Part shown: piece by piece, positions 45,226-53,982 of the stretch
Layout: every line of letters begins with the position of its first letter
Position numbering within the stretch: position 1 is the stretch's first letter
NCBI GenBank assembly: GCA_035297145.1
Contig: DATGZN010000074.1
Location: 1-57,586 of the forward strand
DNA length: 57,586 nt
Reading direction: 5' to 3'
Source: QHXW01 sp035297145
Lineage (GTDB): Bacteria; Acidobacteriota; Terriglobia; Bryobacterales; Bryobacteraceae
Notes under the pieces: model-generated
What the model saw: only the letters and a program-made list of their open reading frames with translations
The model's database searches: none
Told to the model about the DNA's origin: nothing
Position numbers and translations under genes: made by a program

Positions 45226-46341
45226 TCAATACGCCTGCCGATAAAGTTCGAGCAGGTCTTCGCGTGTGCAGGGGCGCGGGTTGAGCTGATGACAGCCGTC
45301 CTCGACTGCTTTGTCGGCGAGCGCGGGCAGAATGGTTTCGGAAACACCCCAATCGCGGAGACGCGGCTTAATCGAGACCCTTCGGTTCAGTTCGCGGACA
45401 CGCTCAGCAGCATCACCGCCGCCAAGAAGTGCGGCGACGTGAGCGATACGTTCCGGCACGGCTGACCGGTTGTACTCCAAAACTGCCGGCAACAGAATCG
45501 CGTTCGTCGTTCCATGATGCATGCCGCACTCTGTGGAGAGCGGGTGCGCCAGTGAATGCACGGCCCCGAGCCCCTTCTGGAACGCAACCGCGCCCATGAT
45601 GGCGGCCATCATCATGTTCGACCGCGCTTCCAGATCATGCGGATGATCCATCGCGCGAGGCAAATTGTCCCAAACCAGCTTGGCGCCCGCCAGCGCAATG
45701 GCGTCGCAGATGGGGTGATAGCCCTTAGCGAGATACGCCTCGACATTGTGGGTGAATGCGTCCATGCCCGTGCCCGCGGTGATGTGCGGGGGCAGATCGA
45801 GAGTCAACTCCGGATCGGCAAGGGCGACCGACGGGATTAAGTGCGGGCTGAAGATGACGGTCTTGCGGTTGGTGGCCTTGATCGTGATGACCGCCGACCG
45901 GCCTACTTCGCTGCCGGTTCCGGATGTGGTGGCTATGGCAACGTACGGCGGCAGGTTGGACGAGATGCGATTCGAGCCATCGAGATTGTCGTCGTAGCCC
46001 GCGAGTGGTCCTTCGTGCGTGGCCAGCAGACGTATGGCTTTAGCGGCATCGAGTGGTGATCCGCCACCGAGAGCGATTATGCCGTCGCATGAGGCTTGTT
46101 TATATGCCGCGACGCCATCGAGGACATTCTGCTCGATTGGATTGGGATCGACGCTTGTGAAAACCACGGCCCCCGGCACAAGCGCGTGCACTCGTTCGAA
46201 GACGGGAGTGCGCTGGATGCCGGCGTCGGTGACCAGCAATGGGCGGCGGACATTGCGTTTTTTCAGTTCGTCCGGCAAGCGATTCACGGAGCCCGCGCCG
46301 AAGACGATGGTGGTGGGGAAGGAGAAGGTCGAAAGATTCAT
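45226..46341 (-). CDS. Iron-containing alcohol dehydrogenase
   Basis: A group III NAD(P)-dependent, metal-activated alcohol dehydrogenase of 371 residues. Seen are the Rossmann loop GGGSPLDAAKAIRLL, ATTSGTGSEVGRSAVI, and the metal-binding region GTGMDAFTHNVEAYL followed by GAVHSLAHPLSTECGMHHG with the conserved His residues. The substrate is unknown; members act on short alcohols, diols or hydroxy acids. The ATG at 46341 gives the standard N-terminus (STFSFPTTIVFGAG); upstream in-frame codons lack family character. It lies 32 nt after the glutamine synthetase-like gene, with which it may act in amine or amino-alcohol use. Confidence 0.9.
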   Translation of the reverse strand: MNLSTFSFPTTIVFGAGSVNRLPDELKKRNVRRPLLVTDAGIQRTPVFERVHALVPGAVVFTSVDPNPIEQNVLDGVAAYKQASCDGIIALGGGSPLDAAKAIRLLATHEGPLAGYDDNLDGSNRISSNLPPYVAIATTSGTGSEVGRSAVITIKATNRKTVIFSPHLIPSVALADPELTLDLPPHITAGTGMDAFTHNVEAYLAKGYHPICDAIALAGAKLVWDNLPRAMDHPHDLEARSNMMMAAIMGAVAFQKGLGAVHSLAHPLSTECGMHHGTTNAILLPAVLEYNRSAVPERIAHVAALLGGGDAAERVRELNRRVSIKPRLRDWGVSETILPALADKAVEDGCHQLNPRPCTREDLLELYRQAY

Positions 46342-46373
46342 GGGAAAGGCCAAAATAACACGATCGGGGCTGA

Positions 46374-47720
46374 TTAGACCGACTCGAAGTACCGCGCCAG
46401 TTCCCAGTCCGTCACCGCTTTCTCGTATTGGCGCACTTCCCATTCGCGCGTGGCGGCGTAATGGTCCACGAACGCGTCGCCCAGCCAGCGGCGGGCCATG
46501 GCACTTTCGCGGAACAGCTTCGTCGCGGCGGCAAGAGTGCGGGGCAGCGGAGCGGCATCACCCGCGTAAGCGTTGACAGTGGCGGGCGGCGGCGTGAGCT
46601 TGCGCTCGATGCCGTCGAGCCCGGCGGCAAGCGATGCGGCCATCGCCAGATACGGATTGATGTCCGCACCTGCAAGGCGCAGTTCGATGCGCGTGGACTT
46701 ACTGCCGCCCGGAATTGCCCGTACTGCTGTCGTGCGGTTGTCGACTCCCCAGGTCGCATTGACGGGCGCCCATGCACCGGGCACCGTGCGTTTGTACGAG
46801 TTGATGGTCGGGCAAATTACGGCGGTCAACTCCGGCAGATTTGTCACCAGACCGGCGATGTAGTGCCGCATGAGCCCCGACATGCCTCCGGCTTCAGCCG
46901 TGTGGAATAGATTCTTATGTTTTGCACTATCCCACAGGCTCTGGTGCAGATGGCCGCTCGATCCTGGGAGATCTGGGTTCCACTTCGCCATGAATGTGGG
47001 GACGAGACCGTGGCGCACGGCGATTTCCTTGATGGCGGTCTTGAACAACGCTGCTTTGTCGGCCGCGGCGACTGCTTCATCCACGGCAATGGCGGCTTCA
47101 TAGACACCTGGCCCGGTCTCGGTGTGCAGGCCTTCGAGCGCGCAGTTGAACGCAGGCAGTTGATCGAGCATCTGCAAAACCAGACCGGAGTTGGCGGAGG
47201 CTCGCAGCACGCTATAGCCGAACATTCCGGGCGTCAGAGGCGTCAGGCCTCGGAAGTTCTTTGCACGCAGGCTATCGGGCGTTTCGCGGAAGAAAAAGAA
47301 TTCGTATTCGGCGGAAAAGTGGGGCCCGTATCCGAGTTCGTCCGCGCGCGCCACCACGCACTGCAGCACTTGCCGGGGCGCGATAGGCAGCGGCTGGCCA
47401 TCGCGGGTGACGAAATCCATCAGGAAGAACGCTGTGCCTGGCTCCCAGGGAATCAAGCGAAATGTGTCGAGCGCAATGCGGCAGTGTGCGTCGGGATAGC
47501 CCGTGTGCCAACCGGTGAACTGAACATTGTCGTAGAGCACGTCGCCGATGTCCCAGCCGAAGATGACATCGCAAAAGCCCAGGCCCGATTGCGCGGCCGA
47601 ATCGAATTTTTCTTTGCTGATGTACTTGCCGCGTAGCGTGCCGTCGATATCATAAGCGCCCAGCTTGATGCGCCTGACTTCGTTCTGCTCCAGGACCTTG
47701 CGCACTTCCTCCAGCGTCAT
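46374..47720 (-). CDS. Glutamine synthetase family ligase (PuuA/GlnA3-like)
   Basis: A 448-residue GS-fold ATP-dependent ligase. It has YDIDGTLRGKYI, the catalytic-domain motifs AEYEFFFF, TETGPGVYEAAI, SSGHLHQSL, NSYKRTVPGAWAP, WGVDNRTTAVR and RIELRLAGADINPYLAMA, so the metal and ATP sites look complete. The short N-terminal domain and the DGTLRGK form are typical of the gamma-glutamyl-amine or polyamine ligases rather than housekeeping GlnA, and the gene lies next to an amino-acid permease, as in putrescine-use clusters. ATG 47720 is chosen by the start MTLEEVRKVL; an upstream frame to 47849 overlaps the permease gene. Confidence 0.87.
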   Translation of the reverse strand: MTLEEVRKVLEQNEVRRIKLGAYDIDGTLRGKYISKEKFDSAAQSGLGFCDVIFGWDIGDVLYDNVQFTGWHTGYPDAHCRIALDTFRLIPWEPGTAFFLMDFVTRDGQPLPIAPRQVLQCVVARADELGYGPHFSAEYEFFFFRETPDSLRAKNFRGLTPLTPGMFGYSVLRASANSGLVLQMLDQLPAFNCALEGLHTETGPGVYEAAIAVDEAVAAADKAALFKTAIKEIAVRHGLVPTFMAKWNPDLPGSSGHLHQSLWDSAKHKNLFHTAEAGGMSGLMRHYIAGLVTNLPELTAVICPTINSYKRTVPGAWAPVNATWGVDNRTTAVRAIPGGSKSTRIELRLAGADINPYLAMAASLAAGLDGIERKLTPPPATVNAYAGDAAPLPRTLAAATKLFRESAMARRWLGDAFVDHYAATREWEVRQYEKAVTDWELARYFESV

Positions 47721-47778
47721 CAGAGCGCCACCCAAAGGGATTTCAAGGACTCGATGGAGACAATTGACCCGCCGACGC

Positions 47779-49239
47779 TCATAGGTTCGATTCTCGCACG
47801 GCGGGTTGGTGATGGCTCCATCTCGGGCCTTTGTAGCGGCTCCGGACAATCGTCACATACAACAGGCCGAGCCCTATTAGCAGGCCGGCCAGTGTCTCAC
47901 CGGCAAGCTGATTGGGTGGCATCACGAGCACGAACGATATGAAAACCGCGAAAGCGATCGCGATGGCATTGACCGCTGGGCCGAAGCGCCCCAAGCTCCA
48001 GACGGCCGCGTGCGGCCATTCCGATCCCGCGCGGCGCGCCCGCAATCCCAAGGCCACCGGAATGATGTACGCCAGGTAAAGGGTCACCGTGCTCAGCGAA
48101 GTGACCACGGGAATCGCCTCGGTCCACAGCATCGCGGCAACCGAGGCCAGCACGATCGCCCAGATCGCTGGAGCCGGCGTTCCGTGCTTGGGATTGACAG
48201 ATCGCATCAGCCCGGACATGGGTGTGCCCTCATCGCGCGCCAGCGAATAGAGGGCGCGCGAGGCAGAGGTGATGCACGCCAGTCCGCAGAACCACATGGC
48301 CATGGAGGCCAGAGCGGCCATGGCGTTGCCGGCCCTGGCGCCTAGCGCGGCGGTGAGGATCGCGATGACCGCGGGAATCGTATTTCCGGTTGCATCCTTG
48401 GCCGCGAGTACGCCGGGAATGCTGCGTATTGCCAGCGTCAGAGCAATCAGAAGCAGATATCCCGCCACACCCGACACTGCGACAGACAGCACGATTCCCC
48501 AAGGCGCGTGCCGCCGCGGGTCTTCGGTCTCCTCGGCCATGTGAGCTGAAGCATCGAAGCCCGTATAGGTCCACTGCGCTTGCAGCAGGCCCAAGACGAA
48601 GGCCCACCAGTATACAGACCGACCGTTGCTGTTGACACCGTGAAACAGGAAACTCACCGGCTGTTTCGGCGCCAGAAACATCAGTGCCCCGACCAACACG
48701 GCCACTCCGACAATATGCACGGTCACGCTGAGATCATTGAGAATAGCCACCAGCTTTACGCCCCAGTGATTCAGTGCACCCTGCGTGATCAGGATAAACG
48801 CGAACATCAGGAACAAATTGCGCGCCGTGGAAGCCACACCCAAGAACGGCAGAATGAACTGCGCACAACCGTAGTTGATGCCAGCCTGCGCGGCGATCAG
48901 GCCGAAGATGTTCAGGCACGCCACCAGCCATCCTGCGCCTGATCCGCCGAGATCAGCCGCCCAGTGGTACATCGCGCCGGCGGTCGGATACGCCGAGCAC
49001 AACTCCGCCATGCTTGCCGCCACCGTTAGGGTGAAAAGCGTAGCGAGCGGCCAGCCTACGCTCATTTCCAGCGGCCCGCCCATTTCGAGGCCATAGCCGT
49101 ATAGAGTGACCGCGCCTGTGAGGATCGAGATAATCGAGAAAGAAATGGCGAAGTTTGAGAACCCGCCCATGGAGCGGAACAGCTCCCGGGCGTAGCCAAA
49201 CCGGCTGAGATCCTCTTGATCGGAGCGGGCCCGGGGCAC
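47779..49239 (-). CDS. APC family amino acid/amine permease
   Basis: An inner-membrane transporter of 486 residues with about 12 membrane helices. It starts with a short cytoplasmic tail containing FGYARELFRSMGGFSNFAISF, characteristic of the amino acid/choline transporter branch of the APC superfamily, followed by ILTGAVTLYGYGLEMGGP and later FVLGLLQAQWTYTGFDASAHMAEET in segments. Amino acids, GABA or polyamines are likely substrates. The GTG start shares one base with the cyaY stop (TAGTG). It is followed by the GS-like ligase gene after 58 nt. Confidence 0.88.
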   Translation of the reverse strand: MPRARSDQEDLSRFGYARELFRSMGGFSNFAISFSIISILTGAVTLYGYGLEMGGPLEMSVGWPLATLFTLTVAASMAELCSAYPTAGAMYHWAADLGGSGAGWLVACLNIFGLIAAQAGINYGCAQFILPFLGVASTARNLFLMFAFILITQGALNHWGVKLVAILNDLSVTVHIVGVAVLVGALMFLAPKQPVSFLFHGVNSNGRSVYWWAFVLGLLQAQWTYTGFDASAHMAEETEDPRRHAPWGIVLSVAVSGVAGYLLLIALTLAIRSIPGVLAAKDATGNTIPAVIAILTAALGARAGNAMAALASMAMWFCGLACITSASRALYSLARDEGTPMSGLMRSVNPKHGTPAPAIWAIVLASVAAMLWTEAIPVVTSLSTVTLYLAYIIPVALGLRARRAGSEWPHAAVWSLGRFGPAVNAIAIAFAVFISFVLVMPPNQLAGETLAGLLIGLGLLYVTIVRSRYKGPRWSHHQPAVRESNL

Positions 49240-49568
49240 TACAGATTCACTTCTTCTTTGAGTTGCTTGCTGATGGCTTTCTCTAGAATCTGTTTGAGTG
49301 TATCGCCTGATTCGGTGTGCACGAAAGTCGCCTCGACGTTATCCCAATCGAGTTTGTAACTCTTGGCGTGCGCTGAGACCCAGATCTGCCGCACTGGAGT
49401 ATTGGGGCTGACGACAAACTTCGCCGGCGGATCCTCGAATTCCACCCCCAGCGCGCCCGAATTGAAATCTACGTCGAAGCCATAGTCGTCCGCAGCCCCA
49501 ATCAGCGCGCGATGCAACGAAGTGAGCGCCTCATCCGCCCGTTTTTTGAAATCCTGTTCGTCCATCAT
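49239..49568 (-). CDS. cyaY: Frataxin-like iron-binding protein (CyaY)
   Basis: A 109-residue frataxin-fold protein. Bacterial frataxin binds iron and modulates Fe-S cluster assembly on IscS-IscU. The acidic first helix (DEQDFKKRADEALTSLHRAL), the strand FDVDFNSGALGVEFED, and the signature PVRQIWVSAHAKSYKLDW are seen. The tandem ATG codons at 49568 and 49565 follow GGAG with 8 nt spacing; longer upstream frames overlap the transporter gene. No isc or suf genes are nearby; instead it lies 14 nt after the NRAMP-like gene and abuts the permease. The match is good for the family, though the pairing with a metal transporter is uncommon. Confidence 0.8.
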   Translation of the reverse strand: MMDEQDFKKRADEALTSLHRALIGAADDYGFDVDFNSGALGVEFEDPPAKFVVSPNTPVRQIWVSAHAKSYKLDWDNVEATFVHTESGDTLKQILEKAISKQLKEEVNL

Positions 49569-49582
49569 CCGTTGCGCTCCGG

Positions 49583-50818
49583 TCAAAGGCCCCGTACACT
49601 GATGCCCGCGAGAGCCAGCGACAGGCCGATCATGACCACGACCGTAAGCCACGAGGCCAGATTATAGAATCGCGAATTGATCCATTCATGCATAATGCGT
49701 TGATTGTTGGCGAGCAGAATCATAAAAATGAGGACGATAGGTAATAATACGCCATTAATCACCTGCGAAAACAGGATCATTCGAACCAGGGGAAAGCCCG
49801 GAATCAATACCACCGCGGCGCCGATCACGATCAGCAGCGTGTACAGCCAGTAGAAAATGGGAGCTTCGGCAAAACTTTTGTCCACGCCGGATTCGAAGCC
49901 CAGCCCTTCACAGACCGAGTAAGCCGTGGAGAGCGGCAGAATGCAGGCGGCAAACACCGAAGCATTCAGCAAGCCTGCGCTGAAAAGAAGATAAGCGTAT
50001 TGGCCGAACGGGAGCAGGCCCTTCGCGGCCTCCGCGGCGCTCTCGATATCGCGCGGGCCGTTCGACCAGATGGCTCCCGCGCACGCCACGATGATAAAGA
50101 ACGCCACAACATCGGTGACGATGCAGCCGATAATCACCTCCAGGCGGGACTCGGCGTATTCCTTTGCTGTAATCCCTTTTTCCACTACCGCGGCCTGCAA
50201 ATAGAACTGCATCCAAGGGGCGATGGTCGTGCCCACGAGGCCAATCAGCATCTCGATGTAGTCGCGATCCAGCATCAAAGTCGGTTTGAAGCTGTAGATG
50301 GCGGCTTCTGTCCAGTTCGGTTTGACCAGTATCCCGGAGATGATGTATGCCACGTAAAGTATGCACGCGAATAGAAAGATCTTCTCGGCGCTCTTGTAAT
50401 TTCCTTTGACAATGAGGAACCAGATCGCCACCGATGCGATCGGCACCGAGATATAACGTGAGATGTGGAAGAGCTCGAGCGAGCTGGCGATGCCGGCGAA
50501 ATTCGCCATCACGTTGCTGAGATTCACCAGGATGAGCAGCGTCATCACCACAAACGTGACGCGCAGGCCGAATTCCTCGCGAATCAGATCGGAGAGTCCC
50601 TTGCCCGTGACCGCGCCCATGCGCGAACACATTTCCTGCACCAAAATCAGGGCAATCGTGATGGGAATGAGCGTCCAGAGGGACAAATAGCCCCAGCGTG
50701 CGCCCGCCTGCGAATAGGTGTAGATGCCGCCGGCGTCGTTATCGACGTTGGCGGTGATGAACCCCGGGCCCAGGACGGCCAGGAAGACCATGATCCGCGT
50801 GCGCCAAGTTTTCAGCAT
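49583..50818 (-). CDS. NRAMP family transporter, non-canonical metal site
   Basis: A 411-residue SLC11/NRAMP-type membrane protein with about 11 helices. Canonical Mn/Fe transporters have DPGN in helix 1 and MPH in helix 6; here helix 1 reads NVDNDAGG (Asp26, Asp28) and helix 6 reads TIAPWMQ (Ala200-Pro201-Trp202), so the Asn and the sulfur ligand Met are gone. Loss of the Met is a known feature of the NRAMP-related magnesium transporters. The gene starts 12 nt after a free-standing protein with MgtE sensor domains, supporting Mg as substrate, while the cyaY gene that follows would fit iron. The transported ion is thus inferred. Confidence 0.85.
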   Translation of the reverse strand: MLKTWRTRIMVFLAVLGPGFITANVDNDAGGIYTYSQAGARWGYLSLWTLIPITIALILVQEMCSRMGAVTGKGLSDLIREEFGLRVTFVVMTLLILVNLSNVMANFAGIASSLELFHISRYISVPIASVAIWFLIVKGNYKSAEKIFLFACILYVAYIISGILVKPNWTEAAIYSFKPTLMLDRDYIEMLIGLVGTTIAPWMQFYLQAAVVEKGITAKEYAESRLEVIIGCIVTDVVAFFIIVACAGAIWSNGPRDIESAAEAAKGLLPFGQYAYLLFSAGLLNASVFAACILPLSTAYSVCEGLGFESGVDKSFAEAPIFYWLYTLLIVIGAAVVLIPGFPLVRMILFSQVINGVLLPIVLIFMILLANNQRIMHEWINSRFYNLASWLTVVVMIGLSLALAGISVRGL

Positions 50819-50830
50819 GGTATGGGTCCA

Positions 50831-52093
50831 TCACTTCTGCCTCAGCACGGAGATGATGTCGTCTGCCGTAATCACGCCCGCAATGCGGTTTTCTTCATCC
50901 ACCACTGGCAGCGCCAACAGGTTGTACTTGTCGAAAAGTTCGGTCACGTCGTCCTGGTGGTCGCTGACCTTGGCGGAAATCAGAGTCTCGCTGGCGAGTT
51001 GGCGCAGAGTAGTCGATCCGGTCGCCACGAACAGCCGTGCGAGAGGCACGGCGCCGGTCAGGCGTCCTTCGCCATCCACCAGAAAAAGGGAGTTCAGGTT
51101 CTCCAGCTGGTCCTCATTACCCCGCAACGCGCTCATGGCGTCTTCCACGGTCGCGGTTTCATGCAGCTTGATGTACTCCGTGTTCATCATGCCGCCGGCT
51201 GTGTCCTCTTTGAATTCCAGCAGCTCGCGCACTTCCGATTCCGGCGCCACCTCCATCTCTTCGAGGATCTCCTCTGAGGCCGATTCTTCCAGTTCATTCA
51301 ACACGTCGGCAGCTTCGTCGGGCGACATCTCCTCCACGATCTCCGCCGCTTTCTCCGGCTCCATCGACTCCAGAATGCTGGCCTGCATCTTGGGATCGAC
51401 TTCGGATAGCGCCTCGGCCGCCACTTCGCTGTCCAGGCTCTCGAAAATCGCGCCGCGTTCGGCCTGGCCGAGCTCTTCGACAATGTCCGCCAGATCCGCC
51501 GGGTGGATCTTCTCCAGCTTTTCGTGCGAGATGTTCAGGCGCAGCCGGCGTTGCGGGTCAGGCTCGACAATGTTACAGAACTCCCACCGGATGGAGTGCG
51601 GTGGAATCGGGCGCTGGAGTTTGCGGATGAAACGTGGCGGCAACACACCTTGCAGCAGCCTGCGCAAAATACTGCGGACGCCAACATCCACCTCGAGAAT
51701 CCAGATGGAATTGTGGACGCTCCCGTTGGCGCCGTTTCCGTTCCCGTTCCGGTACTCGAAGGTGACGTCGTTCACGCGCACTACCTTGCGGCCGTTCACG
51801 TCGATGATCTGCTGGTCGAGCAAGTCGCGGGCGATCCGCAGCATGTACTCGTCGGAATGGTACGGGGTGAGAACCTCGTCTTTCAGGTGGATGCCTGCGA
51901 GCGAAATGGAGGCCACCTGATCGTAACGGATGGTCAACCAGGCCCAGCCCCCACCTACCAGAAACCGGTCGATGCGCGCGGGATGGATGAGCGGCACCAC
52001 CGCGGCGTCGCGGACACGGCCGATCCGCCGGCCTTTGACATCCAGCACCGGCATCCCCACGAGTTCGGTGAAGAAGAGGATTGACTCCGCCAT
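50831..52093 (-). CDS. PRC-barrel, MgtE-N and CBS domain protein without a channel
   Basis: A 420-residue soluble protein. Two PRC-barrel-like domains lie at about 10-65 (VLDVKGRRIGRVRDA) and 85-160 (IIDVNGRKVVRVND). An MgtE_N superhelix follows at about 195-290 (HPADLADIVEEL, MEPEKAAEIVEEMSPDEAADVL), then two CBS domains at 295-418 (AGGMMNTEYIKL, LPVVDEENRIAGVITADD). In MgtE these last parts sense cytoplasmic Mg and gate the pore, but here the transmembrane domain is absent and the protein ends after the second CBS. It is likely a magnesium sensor acting on the NRAMP-like transporter 12 nt downstream. ATG 52093 is favoured; a TTG at 52114 is possible. Confidence 0.85.
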   Translation of the reverse strand: MAESILFFTELVGMPVLDVKGRRIGRVRDAAVVPLIHPARIDRFLVGGGWAWLTIRYDQVASISLAGIHLKDEVLTPYHSDEYMLRIARDLLDQQIIDVNGRKVVRVNDVTFEYRNGNGNGANGSVHNSIWILEVDVGVRSILRRLLQGVLPPRFIRKLQRPIPPHSIRWEFCNIVEPDPQRRLRLNISHEKLEKIHPADLADIVEELGQAERGAIFESLDSEVAAEALSEVDPKMQASILESMEPEKAAEIVEEMSPDEAADVLNELEESASEEILEEMEVAPESEVRELLEFKEDTAGGMMNTEYIKLHETATVEDAMSALRGNEDQLENLNSLFLVDGEGRLTGAVPLARLFVATGSTTLRQLASETLISAKVSDHQDDVTELFDKYNLLALPVVDEENRIAGVITADDIISVLRQK

Positions 52094-52257
52094 CGGCAAC
52101 GTCCGGGCGCACAATCTTGCCCGAGCGCGACACGGGCGTTGGTCCTCGTTTGCCGGATGTGGTGCGCTCTACATGCAGTTACTGCGCCTGTGTCCAATAT
52201 GACGCAGCACGGCGCGCAGCCGCAATAACTTTCTTGATTTTTTTCGCTAGCTCGCCG

Positions 52258-53970
52258 TTAGCGGACGTCAATGGTGTACGGCATCAGCCGCATCAAGCCG
52301 CCGCGCGCCCACAGCCGTAGCTGAGAGAGCTTCAGGACTCCCCCGAGGCGCGACTCCAGGGCCTCCTCGGGCGGCTGCCCGAACAGGAGATCAAACACGC
52401 TTCGCTTGGGCGGATAGCTGACCAGCATGACCCGCTCACTTTTTGGGATTTTGGCCTTTTCCTTGACCAGATCCAGGGCACGGTCCAGCCCGCCGAGTTC
52501 ATCGACGAGCCCGTTCGCCTTGGCCTGTGATCCCAGCCAGACACGCCCTTGTGACAGAGGCTCGATCTCATCGAACTTTCGCCGGCGCGCCGCAGCCACC
52601 TTGGTCACGAAGCTCTGGTAGTCCTCATCGATGGCCTGGCGGAGCTTGGACCGTCCATCGGCTGAGAGCGGTTCGTAGTCGGAATCAATATCCGAGTATC
52701 GGCCGCGGGTCAAAAGATCCTTGCTGATCCCCAATTTGTCGTATAGCCCGTGCAGGTTGGCCTTCCCGAACACCACGCCGATTGAGCCAGTGAACGTTCC
52801 CGGATACGCGACCACGGGGTCGCCCGTCATCGCGATGTAGTATCCGCCCGACGCCGCGGTATCCGACATCGAGATTACCATCGGCTTCTTCTTGCTCAAC
52901 AAATTCATTTCGCGCCAGATGGCATCCGAGGCAAACACCTCGCCGCCCGGCGAATCAATGCGTACGATGACCCCCTTCACCCCGCTATCGTTGCCCACGC
53001 GCTCGAGGAGTTTGTCGAATCCTTCCGACTCAATCCCGCTGTCGCCCGATATATCCGAACCGCTGTCGCCCCGCGAAATGTCGCCCTGGGCTGTGATTAG
53101 CGCAATACGCTGCTTGCCCTCCGGACCGGCCGGCGGAACCCTCAGATAGTCCCGCAGGGAAACTTTCTTCAGGTCTCCGACTTTCGCCTTGACTTCGCCG
53201 TACATTTGATCTTCATAGAGCAGACCATCCACCAGCCCCTGCTCTTGCGCGTGCGGGGAAAGGAACGGTCCCTGGTCGATTGTGGCGCGGACTTGATCCG
53301 GCGTCTTCTTGCGCGCTTCGCCGATCCGCCGCACCAGGTTGCCGTAGAGATCGTCCAGGATGCTGGTGAGCACCTCCTTGGTTTCCGGGCTCATGTTGGC
53401 CCGCGTGAACATGTCGCCGAAGTCCTTGTATTTGCCGGCGTGCTCGACCTCTATCTGCACTCCCAGCTTATCGAGGGTCTTCTTGAAATACATCAGCTCG
53501 AAGCGCATGCCCTTCAGATTCAGCTCGTCTTCCGGGTCCATGTAGATCCGCGTTGCTGTTGTTGCCAGGTAGTATTCGCGCGTGCCCGGCGTCTTCAAGT
53601 ACGCATAGATCGGCTTGCCGGACTTCCTGAAGTTTTCGAGATCGGCCCTGATTTCTTCGAGCTTGCCCCACCCGATTCGCAGATCCCGCGGTTCGAACAC
53701 AATCGCCTTGATGCGATTGTCGGCCGCCGCCTTGCGCAGCGCGGCCCAGACGTCGGTTACTGTCGGGGGCGTTCGCTGTTCGAGGAAGGGGATGGGAAAC
53801 TCCACCGGCGCCTTCTCCGGGATGTCTCCCTCCAACTCCAGCATGAGGGTTGAGCCATCCGCCACCGTCGGGGTTTTTTCCCGCATCCGCGCGATAGCGA
53901 AGATGCCGATCAACAGAATTAGCCCGGTTAGGATGATGCCGGTCAATACGCCGATCAGGAATTTGGCCAT
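52258..53970 (-). CDS. sppA: Signal peptide peptidase SppA (long type)
   Basis: A membrane-bound serine/lysine protease (S49) of 570 residues, degrading cleaved signal peptides in the membrane. It has an N-terminal anchor (about 4-27), a first Clp-like domain with the general base Lys182 in HAGKYKDFGD, and a second domain with nucleophile Ser374 in SDTAASGGYYIA, plus GSIGVVFGK. The duplicated two-domain form is like the E. coli enzyme. AGGAGG lies 8 nt before the ATG, a strong ribosome-binding site. It follows two TIM-barrel genes by 12 nt. Confidence 0.93.
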   Translation of the reverse strand: MAKFLIGVLTGIILTGLILLIGIFAIARMREKTPTVADGSTLMLELEGDIPEKAPVEFPIPFLEQRTPPTVTDVWAALRKAAADNRIKAIVFEPRDLRIGWGKLEEIRADLENFRKSGKPIYAYLKTPGTREYYLATTATRIYMDPEDELNLKGMRFELMYFKKTLDKLGVQIEVEHAGKYKDFGDMFTRANMSPETKEVLTSILDDLYGNLVRRIGEARKKTPDQVRATIDQGPFLSPHAQEQGLVDGLLYEDQMYGEVKAKVGDLKKVSLRDYLRVPPAGPEGKQRIALITAQGDISRGDSGSDISGDSGIESEGFDKLLERVGNDSGVKGVIVRIDSPGGEVFASDAIWREMNLLSKKKPMVISMSDTAASGGYYIAMTGDPVVAYPGTFTGSIGVVFGKANLHGLYDKLGISKDLLTRGRYSDIDSDYEPLSADGRSKLRQAIDEDYQSFVTKVAAARRRKFDEIEPLSQGRVWLGSQAKANGLVDELGGLDRALDLVKEKAKIPKSERVMLVSYPPKRSVFDLLFGQPPEEALESRLGGVLKLSQLRLWARGGLMRLMPYTIDVR

Positions 53971-53982
53971 TTTCGGGGCCTC

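Noticed and set aside
52094..52257. Magnesium riboswitch (M-box or mgtA-type leader) upstream of the MgtE-like gene
   Set aside because: Only 164 bases are available and I could not recognise the conserved M-box core; no terminator hairpin is visible.
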